From assembly GCF_013155375.1 (NCBI RefSeq), contig NZ_JABJQY010000005.1, positions 310,001-374,000 on the forward strand: DNA of 64,000 bases, read 5' to 3'. The notes below the pieces were generated by a model that worked only from the letters and a program-made list of their open reading frames with translations, had not been told where the DNA came from and searched no databases. The DNA comes from Nocardioides sp. zg-1308 (GTDB lineage Bacteria; Actinomycetota; Actinomycetes; Propionibacteriales; Nocardioidaceae). Each line of letters starts with the position of its first letter. Within the stretch, counting starts at the first letter, position 1. The translations under genes and the position numbers were made by a program. Below, piece by piece: positions 1 to 7,964 of the stretch.

Positions 1-231
1 ACGCTCGAGCAGGAGGCCGTGCGCACGAAGGCCACCTCCACCGCCGAGGTGGTCGCGCTCGGGGTGGGCGACCTCGACGAGGACACGGGCACCGTGCTGG
101 TCGCGGCCAACAGCACCGTGCAGAACACCACGACCGGTGGCGAGGCGCAGGTCCGCTACTACCGGCTGCGCCTCGACCTGGTCCGCGAGGGCGAGCGGTG
201 GCTGACCAGCGACGTCGAGTTCGTGAGGTGA
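1..231 (+). CDS. Mce-associated membrane protein, C-terminal fragment (5' end outside window)
   Basis: The frame is open from the first base and ends in TGA, so only the last 76 codons are visible. The fragment looks like the soluble C-terminal domain of actinobacterial Mce-associated proteins: a beta-rich stretch with NSTVQNT, then RYYRLRLDLVREGERWL and a short tail, the usual end of the family. These are membrane-anchored periplasmic proteins encoded after mce transport operons (established knowledge). The next gene starts 4 nt later and is of the same type, which supports the call. The N-terminal anchor lies outside the window. It could be another member of the same nuclear-transport-factor-2-like fold. 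Confidence 0.6.
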   Translation, partial: TLEQEAVRTKATSTAEVVALGVGDLDEDTGTVLVAANSTVQNTTTGGEAQVRYYRLRLDLVREGERWLTSDVEFVR

Positions 232-235
232 CCGG

Positions 236-757
236 GTGACCACGCAGAGGCGCACCATGGTCGTCGTCCTGGCGGTCCTCGTGGTCGCCGCCGCTGCCGT
301 CGTCGTGTGGCTGGCGCGCTCGCCCGCCAGCCCGCCGCCGGACGTCGCCGTGGCCGACGCGTCGGACGCGTCGGTCGCGTCCGTGTCGGTGAAGGACGCG
401 GTCCGCGAGGCGGCGTCCGAGGCCGTCGCGCGGGCCTACAGCTACTCCTGGGAGACCCTCGCCGACGACAAGGCCGCGGCCCGCGCGCTCATGACCGACT
501 CGATGCAGGTGCGCTACGACCGGACGATGGCCGGGGTGACGACCTCGAGCCAGGAGGACCGCACCGTCGCCTCCGCCGACGTGGTGGACACGGCCGTCGT
601 CACCGCCTCCACCGACGCCGCGCGGGTGCTGGTGTTCGTCAACCAGAGCACGTCCGCCGAGGACCTCGAGGAGCCGACCCTGGACCTCGACCGCGTGCTG
701 GTCACGCTGGAGCGCGACGACGGGACGTGGAAGGTCGACGAGCTCGACGCCCTGTGA
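236..757 (+). CDS. Mce-associated membrane protein
   Basis: The protein has 173 aa, with one N-terminal membrane segment (about residues 8-27, VVVLAVLVVAAAAVVVWLA) followed by an extracytoplasmic domain. The domain keeps the pattern of Mce-associated proteins: a helical stretch with YSYSWETLADDKAAA and a C-terminal strand ending in RDDGTWKVDELDAL. The GTG start at 236 lies 4 nt after the preceding stop, so the two are probably translated together at the end of an mce-type operon beginning left of the window. Mce systems import lipids or sterols; the exact role of this protein is not visible. No catalytic motif is seen. Confidence 0.65.
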   Translation: MTTQRRTMVVVLAVLVVAAAAVVVWLARSPASPPPDVAVADASDASVASVSVKDAVREAASEAVARAYSYSWETLADDKAAARALMTDSMQVRYDRTMAGVTTSSQEDRTVASADVVDTAVVTASTDAARVLVFVNQSTSAEDLEEPTLDLDRVLVTLERDDGTWKVDELDAL

Positions 758-816
758 GACGAGGGCTGTGAGCCGTGGCCCTTGTGGGCGCCGCGCTGGG
801 CGGCGAGGATCACGGC

Positions 817-1788
817 GTGGACGACCTGACGACCGACCTGCTCATCATCGGCGCGGGCCCGACCGGCCTGTTCTCGGCCTACTACGCCGGCTTCCGCGGG
901 ATGAGCGTCGTGGTGGTCGACTCCCTGCCGGAGCTGGGCGGCCAGATCACCGCGATGTACCCCGAGAAGGCGATCCACGACGTCGCCGGCTTCCCCAGCG
1001 TCAAGGGTCGCGACCTGGTCGCCGGCCTCGTCGAGCAGGCCGCGACGGCGCACCCGACGTACCTGCTCGACCGCACCGCGACGACCCTCGAGCACGGCGA
1101 CGACGACGTGGTCGTCACGCTCGACGACGACACCCGCATCACCGCCGGAGCGGTCCTCATCACCTCCGGCATCGGCAAGTTCAGCCCGCGGCCGCTGCCG
1201 GCGGGTGACGGCTGGGTGGGCCGCGGCATGGAGTTCTTCGTGCCGAGCTTCGCGCCGTACGCCGGCAAGGACGTCGTGGTCGTCGGGGGAGGGGACAGCG
1301 CCTTCGACTGGGCGCAGCACCTCGAGCCCCTCGCCGCCTCGGTGACCCTCGTGCACCGGCGCGACGCCTTCCGCGCCCACGAGCGCACGGTGGCGGAGGT
1401 CACGGCGTCGAGCGTCGAGATCATCACCAACGCCCAGGTCACCGCGCTGCGCGGGGAGTCGCACCTCGAGGAGGTGGAGGTCAGCGTCGACGGCGAGGAG
1501 CCGCGGGTCCTCGAGGCGCAGGCGCTCGTCGCGGCGCTCGGCTTCATCGCCGACCTCGGGGCCATCCAGCGGTGGGGGCTGGAGACCCACAAGCGGCACG
1601 TCGTCGTGGACTCGGCGATGCGGACCAACCTGCCGCGGGTGTTCGCGGCCGGTGACATCACCGACTACCCCGGCAAGGTGCGCCTCATCGCCGTGGGCTT
1701 CGGCGAGGCGGCGACGGCGGTCAACAACGCCGCCGTCGCGCTGGACCCGACGGCGCACGTCTTCCCCGGTCACTCCAGCGAGGGGTGA
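817..1788 (+). CDS. Ferredoxin/flavodoxin-NADP(+) reductase, thioredoxin-reductase-like type
   Basis: A 323-aa flavoprotein that should transfer electrons between NADPH and ferredoxin or flavodoxin. GAGPTG (residues 12-17) is the FAD Rossmann motif; VVVVGGGDSAFDWA (about 153-166) is the NADPH-binding repeat. The C-terminal GDITDYPGKVRLIAVGFGEA is the second FAD contact typical of this family. There is no CxxC redox pair, which separates it from thioredoxin reductase. An in-frame GTG at 775 would add 14 residues, but GTG 817 is preferred: GAGGAT at 805-810 sits 6 nt upstream like a -10 box of a leaderless transcript, and the protein then begins as family members do. It stands alone between the Mce genes and the glycosyltransferase cluster. 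Confidence 0.85.
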   Translation: MDDLTTDLLIIGAGPTGLFSAYYAGFRGMSVVVVDSLPELGGQITAMYPEKAIHDVAGFPSVKGRDLVAGLVEQAATAHPTYLLDRTATTLEHGDDDVVVTLDDDTRITAGAVLITSGIGKFSPRPLPAGDGWVGRGMEFFVPSFAPYAGKDVVVVGGGDSAFDWAQHLEPLAASVTLVHRRDAFRAHERTVAEVTASSVEIITNAQVTALRGESHLEEVEVSVDGEEPRVLEAQALVAALGFIADLGAIQRWGLETHKRHVVVDSAMRTNLPRVFAAGDITDYPGKVRLIAVGFGEAATAVNNAAVALDPTAHVFPGHSSEG

Positions 1789-1827
1789 GCGGCGAGGCGC
1801 CTACCGATGAGTAGGCATAATGGCCCC

Positions 1828-3090
1828 GTGCGCATCGCCATGCTGTCCTACCGGAGCAAGCCGCACTGCGGCGGTCAGGGCGTCTACATCCGCCACCTCA
1901 GCCGTGAGCTGGTGCGCCTCGGGCACGAGGTCGAGGTGTTCTCCGGGCAGCCCTACCCCGACCTGGACGAGGGCGTGCGGCTGACGAAGGTGCCCAGCCT
2001 CGACCTCTACCGCGAGCCCGACCCCTTCCGCGTCCCCCGGCTCCGCGAGTTCCGCGACCTGATCGACGTCGAGGAGTTCCTCACCATGTGCACGGCCGGG
2101 TTCCCCGAGCCCAAGACGTTCAGCTCGCGCATCGCCCGGCTGATGAAGGACCGCGCCGGCGACTTCGACGTCGCCCACGACAACCAGGTGCTCGGCACCG
2201 GGATCCTCGAGCTCGAGTCCTACGGGCTCCCGGTGGTCGCCACGATCCACCACCCGATCACGATGGACCGCCAGATCGACCTCCAGACCGCGCCGACGTG
2301 GCGCAAGCGCCTCACGCTGCGCCGCTGGTACGGCTTCCTGCGGATGCAGAGCCGGGTCGCCAAGCGGCTGCGCAAGGTCCTGACACCGTCGGAGTCCTCG
2401 CGCCGCGACATCGCCCGCGACTTCGGCGTCGACCCGGCACGGATGCAGACCATCCTGCTCGGCGTCGACGACGTCTTCACGCCGCCGACCGCGCCCCGCG
2501 TGCCCGGCCGGATCCTCGCCATGGCCAGCGCCGACGCCCCGATGAAGGGCATCGCGACCCTGCTCGAGGCCTTCGCCAAGCTCTGCGTCGAGCGCGACCT
2601 GTCGCTGGTGCTGGTCACCCGGCCGGAGCCGGGCGGCCGCACCGAGCAGCTCATCGACCAGCTCGGCATCGCCGATCGGGTGACGTTCGTCAGCGGGGTC
2701 AGCGACGCCGAGCTCGTCGAGGTGATGGGGTCGGCCGAGGTCGCCTGCGTGCCGTCGCTCTACGAGGGGTTCTCGCTGCCGACCGCCGAGCTGATGGCCT
2801 GCGCCACGCCCCTGGTGGTCTCGCGCGCCGGCGCCATCCCGGAGGTGGTCGGGCCGGACGGCGAGTGCGCCGACCTGGTGACCCCGGGCGACGTCGGCGA
2901 GCTGGAGGCGGCGATCGCCCGCCTGCTCGACGACCCCGAGCGTCGTACGACGATGGGCGCGGCCGGACGCGCCCGGGTCGAGCAGCTGTTCAGCTGGCGC
3001 GCGGTGGCCGAGGCCACGGCGGGCGCCTACGAGGAGACCATCGCCGGGTTCCGGCGTGAGCAGGAGGAGAGCCGCCGTGCTGACCGTTGA
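1828..3090 (+). CDS. Glycosyltransferase, GT4-like (GT-B fold)
   Basis: A 420-aa GT-B glycosyltransferase. The N-terminal half has GGQGVYIRHLSREL, the glycine-rich acceptor-side loop of GT4 enzymes. The C-terminal half has the nucleotide-sugar site EGFSLPTAE (about residues 313-321), followed by GAIPEVVG. Start: CATAAT at 1816-1821 is 6 nt before GTG 1828, so the mRNA is probably leaderless; ATG 1807 would add seven residues but lies upstream of that box. The 3' end overlaps the next gene, so the glycosyltransferase, methyltransferase and toroid protein form one operon. The sugar donor and acceptor cannot be read from sequence; context suggests glycosylation of a lipid or small molecule (inference). 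Confidence 0.85.
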   Translation: MRIAMLSYRSKPHCGGQGVYIRHLSRELVRLGHEVEVFSGQPYPDLDEGVRLTKVPSLDLYREPDPFRVPRLREFRDLIDVEEFLTMCTAGFPEPKTFSSRIARLMKDRAGDFDVAHDNQVLGTGILELESYGLPVVATIHHPITMDRQIDLQTAPTWRKRLTLRRWYGFLRMQSRVAKRLRKVLTPSESSRRDIARDFGVDPARMQTILLGVDDVFTPPTAPRVPGRILAMASADAPMKGIATLLEAFAKLCVERDLSLVLVTRPEPGGRTEQLIDQLGIADRVTFVSGVSDAELVEVMGSAEVACVPSLYEGFSLPTAELMACATPLVVSRAGAIPEVVGPDGECADLVTPGDVGELEAAIARLLDDPERRTTMGAAGRARVEQLFSWRAVAEATAGAYEETIAGFRREQEESRRADR

Positions 3091-3847
3091 CTTCGACCGG
3101 CTCGGGCTGCGCGCGGGGGAGCGCGTGCTCGACATGGGCTGCGGTGCCGGCCGGCACGCCTTCGAGATGTACAAGCGCGGCGCCGACGTGGTCGCCTTCG
3201 ACCAGGACGCCGACGAGCTCGCGACCGTGCGGGAGTGGTTCGCGGCGATGCGTGAGGCCGGGGAGGTCCCGCCGGGGGCCGAGGCCGACGTCAAGGAGGG
3301 CGACGCGCTGGCGCTGCCCTTCGCCGACGGTGAGTTCGACCGGGTCGTGGCCGCCGAGGTGCTCGAGCACATCCATGCCGACGTCGACGCGATCCGCGAG
3401 CTGGTGCGGGTGCTGCGGCCCGGCGGCACCCTGGCCGTCTCGGTGCCGCGCTGGCTGCCGGAGCTCGTGAACTGGAAGCTGTCGGACGACTACCACAACG
3501 CCGAGGGCGGCCACGTGCGGATCTACACCGCCGAGGAGCTGGTCGACAAGGTGACCAAGGCCGGACGCGCCAACGACGGCACCCCCGGCGACGCCATGGT
3601 GTTCACCGGCAAGTCCTACGCCCACGGCCTCCACACGCCCTACTGGTGGATCAAGTGCGCGGTGGGCGTGACCTACGACGAGCACCCGCTCGCCAAGGCC
3701 TACCACCGGCTCCTGGTGTGGGAGATCATCGAGGATCCCACGGCCCTGCGCTGGGCCGGCAAGGTGCTGGACCCGGTGATCGGCAAGAGCATGGTCCTCT
3801 ACTTCACGAAGCCGCTCACGGACCAGCCGGGGGACCAGCCGGCATGA
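3077..3847 (+). CDS. Class I SAM-dependent methyltransferase
   Basis: A 256-aa methyltransferase. Motif I is VLDMGCGAGRH (residues 17-27); the acidic residue of motif II is in VVAFDQD; motif post-I/III reads ALPFADGEFDRVVAAEVLEH; then LRPGGTLAVSVPR. This is the UbiE/Methyltransf_11 pattern. Start: AGGAGGA at 3062-3068 is 8 nt upstream of GTG 3077; an earlier GTG at 3056 lacks such a site. It overlaps the glycosyltransferase by 14 nt and the following gene by ATGA. The substrate is unknown; co-translation with the glycosyltransferase suggests the same pathway. Confidence 0.8.
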   Translation: MLTVDFDRLGLRAGERVLDMGCGAGRHAFEMYKRGADVVAFDQDADELATVREWFAAMREAGEVPPGAEADVKEGDALALPFADGEFDRVVAAEVLEHIHADVDAIRELVRVLRPGGTLAVSVPRWLPELVNWKLSDDYHNAEGGHVRIYTAEELVDKVTKAGRANDGTPGDAMVFTGKSYAHGLHTPYWWIKCAVGVTYDEHPLAKAYHRLLVWEIIEDPTALRWAGKVLDPVIGKSMVLYFTKPLTDQPGDQPA

Positions 3848-4983
3848 GTCCCGCCCTCGCCATCGGGGACATCCTCACGCGGGCGCAGGTCGAGCAGACG
3901 GCCGCCACGATCGCGGCCGCGCAGGAGCCGTCGGGCGCGATCCCGTGGACCGCGGGCGAGCACACCGACGTGTGGAACCACCTCGAGGCGGCGATGGCGC
4001 TGATGGTGGGCGGCGAGCGGGAGGCCGCCGAGCGCGCGTTCGCGTGGGCGCGCGCGTCCCAGCGTGCCGACGGCTCGTGGCCGATGAAGATCGTGGTGGG
4101 CGAGGTCGAGGACCACTCCGGGGAGTCCAACATGTCGGCGTACGTCGCGGTCGCGGTGTGGCACCACTGGCTGGTCGCGCGCGACGAGTCCTTCGTCCAC
4201 CGGATGTGGCCGACGGTGCGGCGCGCGCTCGACTTCGTCGTGTCGATGCAGCTCCCCTTCGGCGGCATGGCGTGGTCGCAGGAGTGGCGCGACGGGGCGC
4301 CGGCCGCGGTCAACGAGGAGGCGCTGCTCGCCGGGTCGTCGAGCATCCACCACGCGCTGCGTGCCGGGGTCGCCCTGGCGGGGCTGCTCGGCGACCCGCA
4401 GGTCGGGTGGGAGCTCGCCGGCGGGCGCCTGGGGCACGCGCTGCGTGAGCACCGCGACCTCTTCCTCGACAAGTCCGAGTTCTCGATGGACTGGTACTAC
4501 CCCGTCCTCGGCGGCGCCGTGCGGGGTGAGGCGGGGCACCGACTGCTCGCCGAGCGGTGGGAGACCTTCGTCGAGCCCGGCCTGGGCATCCGCTGCGTCT
4601 CCACCAACCCGTGGGTGACGGGTGCCGAGACCTGCGAGCTGGTGCTCGCCCTCGAGGCGCTCGGCGACCGCGAGCGTGCCCTGCAGCTGCTCGCCGACAT
4701 GCAGCACCTGCGCACCGACGAGGGCTCCTACTGGACCGGCTACGTCTGGCCCGACGACGTCAACTGGCCGGTCGAGCAGACCACCTACACCGCGGCGGCG
4801 GTCGTCCTCGCGGTCGACGCGCTCTCCGACGGCACGCCGGGCGCCGACATCATGCGGGGCACCACGCTCGCGCCCGACTTCGCCGAGATCGGCCTGGCCT
4901 GCGGGTGCGCGTCGCCCGACTCGCCCGGCTCGACAGCCGGATCAGCCGAGCGGGTCGCCGGCGTCGCCCGACGTACGGCGTAG
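3844..4983 (+). CDS. Prenyltransferase/squalene-cyclase-like alpha/alpha-toroid protein
   Basis: A 379-aa protein built of helical repeats with the aromatic and QxxDGSW-like features of terpene-cyclase or glycoside-type alpha/alpha toroids: SQRADGSWPM near residue 75, HLEAAMAL, and GSYWTGYVWPDD. Database entries of this type are usually called prenyltransferase, but I see neither a DDxxD nor a DxDD motif, so the activity is not established. An alternative is a glycosidase-like (alpha/alpha)6 barrel, suggested by NWPVEQTTYTAAAVVLA. ATG 3844 overlaps the methyltransferase stop (ATGA). The last 42 nt overlap the 3' end of the convergent methyltransferase gene. Confidence 0.6.
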   Translation: MSPALAIGDILTRAQVEQTAATIAAAQEPSGAIPWTAGEHTDVWNHLEAAMALMVGGEREAAERAFAWARASQRADGSWPMKIVVGEVEDHSGESNMSAYVAVAVWHHWLVARDESFVHRMWPTVRRALDFVVSMQLPFGGMAWSQEWRDGAPAAVNEEALLAGSSSIHHALRAGVALAGLLGDPQVGWELAGGRLGHALREHRDLFLDKSEFSMDWYYPVLGGAVRGEAGHRLLAERWETFVEPGLGIRCVSTNPWVTGAETCELVLALEALGDRERALQLLADMQHLRTDEGSYWTGYVWPDDVNWPVEQTTYTAAAVVLAVDALSDGTPGADIMRGTTLAPDFAEIGLACGCASPDSPGSTAGSAERVAGVARRTA

Positions 4984-5661
4984 CACCCGCATCGAGCCGA
5001 CGACGTCGACCTCGGTGAAGGCGCCGCTGGCGAGGGCCGGCAGGTAGATGTCCTCGTACGGCGGTCTGCCGCCGTCGGCGGGGTCGGGGAACACGTCGTG
5101 GACGACCAGCACGCCGCCGGACATCACCCAGTGCGGCCAGCCGCGGAAGTCCGCGCGGGCGGGCTCGACGCCGTGCCCGCCGTCGACGAAGAGCAGCGAC
5201 AACGGTGTGCGCCACCACCGGCTGACGGTCTCGGAGCGTCCGACGACCGCGACCACCTGCTCCTCGAGGCCGGCGTCGGCGATGGTGCGCCGGAACGTCG
5301 GCAGGGTGTCCATCACCCCGAGGGCCGGGTCGACCAGGGTGTCGTCGTGGTGCTCCCAGCCGGCCTGGTTCTCCTCCGAGCCGCGGTGGTGGTCGATGGT
5401 GAACACGGTCCCGCCCACCTCGCGGGCGGCGCCGCCGATCCAGATCGCCGACTTGCCGCAGTAGGTGCCGACCTCGAGGGCGGGGCCGTGCGGCAGCCGT
5501 TCGCGGGCCCACCGGTGCAGCAGGGCACCCTCGTCCTCGGGCATGAAGCCCTTCGCGGCGCGCGCGTGCTCGAGGAGGTCGGCGGGGAGGTCGGACGGAA
5601 TCACGGAGCGCTCGTCGGGATGCGGCACGAGCGACGACACTAGTCCGTCGACAACGGTCAC
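4942..5661 (-). CDS. Class I SAM-dependent methyltransferase (CmcI/Methyltransf_24-like)
   Basis: A 239-aa methyltransferase. Motif I is ALEVGTYCGKSAIWIG (about residues 61-76), FTIDHHRGSEEN follows as motif II, and LSLLFVDGGHGVEPARAD is the metal/substrate loop seen in CmcI-like enzymes. Start GTG 5661 has GGGAG about 9 nt upstream; a start further out (5769) would run into the divergent VOC gene. It converges on the toroid gene with a 42-nt overlap. Similar two-methyltransferase plus glycosyltransferase groupings in actinobacteria suggest one pathway (inference). Substrate unknown. Confidence 0.75.
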   Translation of the reverse strand: MTVVDGLVSSLVPHPDERSVIPSDLPADLLEHARAAKGFMPEDEGALLHRWARERLPHGPALEVGTYCGKSAIWIGGAAREVGGTVFTIDHHRGSEENQAGWEHHDDTLVDPALGVMDTLPTFRRTIADAGLEEQVVAVVGRSETVSRWWRTPLSLLFVDGGHGVEPARADFRGWPHWVMSGGVLVVHDVFPDPADGGRPPYEDIYLPALASGAFTEVDVVGSMRVLRRTSGDAGDPLG

Positions 5662-5719
5662 ACCCGGCGGCTCCCGCTCGTCAGGTGGGTGGAAGCACAT
5701 CCCGACCAAGGAGCAGACC

Positions 5720-6058
5720 ATGAGCAACCACTCGATCGTGATCCCCGTCGACGACCTGGCCACCGCCACGGCGTTCTACACCACCGCCTTCGGGGTCGAG
5801 CCGCACACCGACACGCCCTACTACGTCGGCTTCTCCGTCGGCGGGCAGGAGATCGGCCTCAACCCCCAGGGTGCGGCCGACCAGATGATCGGCCCGGTCG
5901 TCTACTGGGACACCGACGACCTCGCCGCGAAGGTGGCCGAGGTCGAGGCGGCCGGCGGCACCGTCGTACGCCCGGTGTCGGAGGTCGGCGGCGGGACGTC
6001 GCTGGCGCTGCTGACCGACCCTGCCGGCAACCAGGTGGGCTTCATCAGCCAGGGCTGA
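5720..6058 (+). CDS. VOC (glyoxalase/bleomycin-resistance fold) protein
   Basis: A small 112-aa protein with one complete beta-alpha-beta-beta-beta pair: SIVIPVDDLATATAFYTTAFG at the N-terminus, then YYVGFSVGGQEIGLNP, a second DDLAAKVAEVEAAGG helix, and LLTDPAGNQVGFIS at the end. The layout is typical of vicinal-oxygen-chelate proteins. Metal ligands are incomplete, so enzymatic activity is uncertain. ATG 5720 has AAGGAG at 5708-5713, a good ribosome site. It diverges from the methyltransferase gene starting at 5661, leaving 58 nt for both promoters. Confidence 0.75.
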   Translation: MSNHSIVIPVDDLATATAFYTTAFGVEPHTDTPYYVGFSVGGQEIGLNPQGAADQMIGPVVYWDTDDLAAKVAEVEAAGGTVVRPVSEVGGGTSLALLTDPAGNQVGFISQG

Positions 6059-6086
6059 CCGCCCTGGTCGGTGGACCGGCGCGGGC

Positions 6087-7370
6087 TCAGGCCGAGTCGT
6101 CGAGCTCGTCGGGCTCGACGCCGCTGTCGGCCTCGAGCCCGTGCCGCCACGTGTTCCAGTGCCAGCTGAGGTAGCGGTCCACCGCCCGCACCGCGTGCGC
6201 GCTGCGGATGGAGTGGAACGTGTCGAAGGCGTGCTGGGCGCCGGGCAGCTCGGCGTAGACGACCGACTTCTCCGAGGTGCGCCGCAGGTCCGCGACGAAC
6301 AGCCGCGCCTGGTCGACGGAGACGAGGGAGTCGAGCTCGCCGTGGATGACGAAGAAGTCCGGTGCGTCCGGGGTGATCCGGAGGATCGGCGAGGCCGCCT
6401 CGTAGACCTCGGGCGAGTCCTGCCACGTGGTCTGCATGACACGCGGGCCGAGGAACCCGTCGCGCATGCCGATGGCGTTGGCGAGCCCGGTGGAGCCGGC
6501 GAGGTCGTAGACGCCGTAGAACGGCACGGCCGCCCGCACGCTGGTGTCGGCGTCCTCGAAGCCGGGCTGGAAGAGCGGGTCTCCCGGCGTGAGGGCGGCC
6601 AGCGCGGTGAGGTGGCCGCCGGCCGACCCGCCGGTGATCGCGACGTAGTCGGGGTCGCCGCCGTAGTCGGCGATGTTGTCCTTGACCCAGGCGATCGCGC
6701 GCTTCACGTCGACGATGTGCGCGGGCCACGGGTCGCGCGGAGCGAGGCGGTAGTTGATCGCCACGCACACCCAGCCCTTGGCTGCCATCCGGTTCATGAG
6801 CGGTCGGCCCTGGTGCTCCTTGGTCCCGAGCGTCCAGGCGCCGCCGTGGACCTGCAGCAGCACGGGGGCGTCCGCGATGGCGTCCTCGCCCGCGGGCAGG
6901 TAGATGTCGAGGTGCCCGCGCCTGCCGGCCTCGGAGTAGGGCAGGTTCTCGATCACCCGCACCGCGTCGTCGGCGAAGTCGAACGGCCGGGCCAGGCGCC
7001 GCCACGGCGTCGCGAGGTCGGCGGGGTCGGGCACCTCGTCGAGCTGCTCGACGTAGTCGACGCCGAGGCCCTCGACGAGCGCCTCCTCGAACCCGTCCTT
7101 GACGCGCCGGCTCTGCCGGATGATGTGGGCCAGCCCGAGGGCGCTGGCGCCGGCCAGCGCGAGTCCCGCCTTCGCGCCGGCTCCCTGCCGTCGGCTCCGC
7201 GTGAGGTGCGTGGCGGCGTCGAGGGCGGTCAGGGCGAGCATCTGCGGGGCGGTCTCGCCGAAGAGCCAACCCGCGACGAAGGCGGGGACCCCGGCGCGCT
7301 GGTGGCGCGGCGGTCGGAGTGCGTTGAGGGTCAGGGCGGCGACGATGCTCTGGCGGCTCACGAAGTTCAC
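6087..7370 (-). CDS. Alpha/beta hydrolase, HSL/LipN-type esterase
   Basis: A 427-aa esterase-like protein. The oxyanion motif is HGGAW (about residue 173) and the nucleophile elbow GGSAGG (about 244). Asp lies in IHGELDSL (about 347) and His in PGAQHAFDTF (about 383). An extra ~150-residue N-terminal region with hydrophobic helices (FVAGWLFGETAPQMLALTAL) precedes the catalytic domain, suggesting membrane association as in some actinobacterial lipases. The nucleophile elbow has Gly-Gly-Ser where GDSAGG is common. GTG 7370 is preceded by TAAGTT at 7378-7383 with a 7-nt gap, a leaderless arrangement; that box contains the stop codon of the lrp gene. Confidence 0.8.
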   Translation of the reverse strand: MNFVSRQSIVAALTLNALRPPRHQRAGVPAFVAGWLFGETAPQMLALTALDAATHLTRSRRQGAGAKAGLALAGASALGLAHIIRQSRRVKDGFEEALVEGLGVDYVEQLDEVPDPADLATPWRRLARPFDFADDAVRVIENLPYSEAGRRGHLDIYLPAGEDAIADAPVLLQVHGGAWTLGTKEHQGRPLMNRMAAKGWVCVAINYRLAPRDPWPAHIVDVKRAIAWVKDNIADYGGDPDYVAITGGSAGGHLTALAALTPGDPLFQPGFEDADTSVRAAVPFYGVYDLAGSTGLANAIGMRDGFLGPRVMQTTWQDSPEVYEAASPILRITPDAPDFFVIHGELDSLVSVDQARLFVADLRRTSEKSVVYAELPGAQHAFDTFHSIRSAHAVRAVDRYLSWHWNTWRHGLEADSGVEPDELDDSA

Positions 7371-7380
7371 GGGGCCAAAC

Positions 7381-7902
7381 TTACTTGCCGGTACGAGCGC
7401 TCCGGCTGACGCCCACGGGCAGGACGGTCCGCGGCAGCACGGGAGAGGACACGATAAAGGAGCTCGTCGTCTGCCCGTGAACGAGGAACTGGTCGAGCAC
7501 CCCTTCGAGGTCCTCGATCCGGGCGACGTGCACCTTGAGCAGGAAGCAGTCCTCGCCGGAGATCCGGTGGCACTCGCTCACCTGGGGGGTGGCCTCGGCG
7601 AGCTCGGCGATCCGCGGCAGCTGACCCGGGCCGGGCCGGATCCTGACCCACGCCGCCACCGGCAGTCCGATCGCGGCGGGATCGACGTCGAGGCGGTAGC
7701 CGCGGATGACGCCGGCCTCCTCGAGCCGCCGGACGCGCTCGCGGACCGTCGGGGTCGACATGCCCACCTGCCGGGCGAGGGCGGCGATGCTCATCCGGGG
7801 GTCGGCGGCGAGGGCGTCGAGGATGCCCCGGTTGACGCTGTCGAGCAGGCTGTTGCCACGTCGGAGCTCTGGACCCCGACCGGCTGCTGGATCGGCAACC
7901 AT
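7381..7902 (-). CDS. Lrp/AsnC-family transcriptional regulator
   Basis: A 173-aa regulator. The winged helix is near residues 22-65 (LDSVNRGILDALAADPRMSI, then ALARQVGMSTPTVRERVRRL and a GYRLDVDP linker), followed by an AsnC ligand-binding domain with the typical CHRISGEDCFLLKV strand. ATG 7902 has GGGAGGG upstream. It is divergent from the MFS gene at 7965, so the transporter is a likely target (inference), probably in response to an amino acid. Its stop codon is part of the -10-like box of the downstream esterase. Confidence 0.85.
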   Translation of the reverse strand: MVADPAAGRGPELRRGNSLLDSVNRGILDALAADPRMSIAALARQVGMSTPTVRERVRRLEEAGVIRGYRLDVDPAAIGLPVAAWVRIRPGPGQLPRIAELAEATPQVSECHRISGEDCFLLKVHVARIEDLEGVLDQFLVHGQTTSSFIVSSPVLPRTVLPVGVSRSARTGK

Positions 7903-7964
7903 GACGCCCTCCCTGCCTCCACTTGTGCATGGTGTCCGGCGTGCCTCTGCTCGACCCTAGACGC

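Noticed and set aside
5662..5769. Longer N-terminus for the CmcI-like methyltransferase
   Set aside because: It would overlap the divergent VOC gene and its ribosome site; the added residues do not look like the family.
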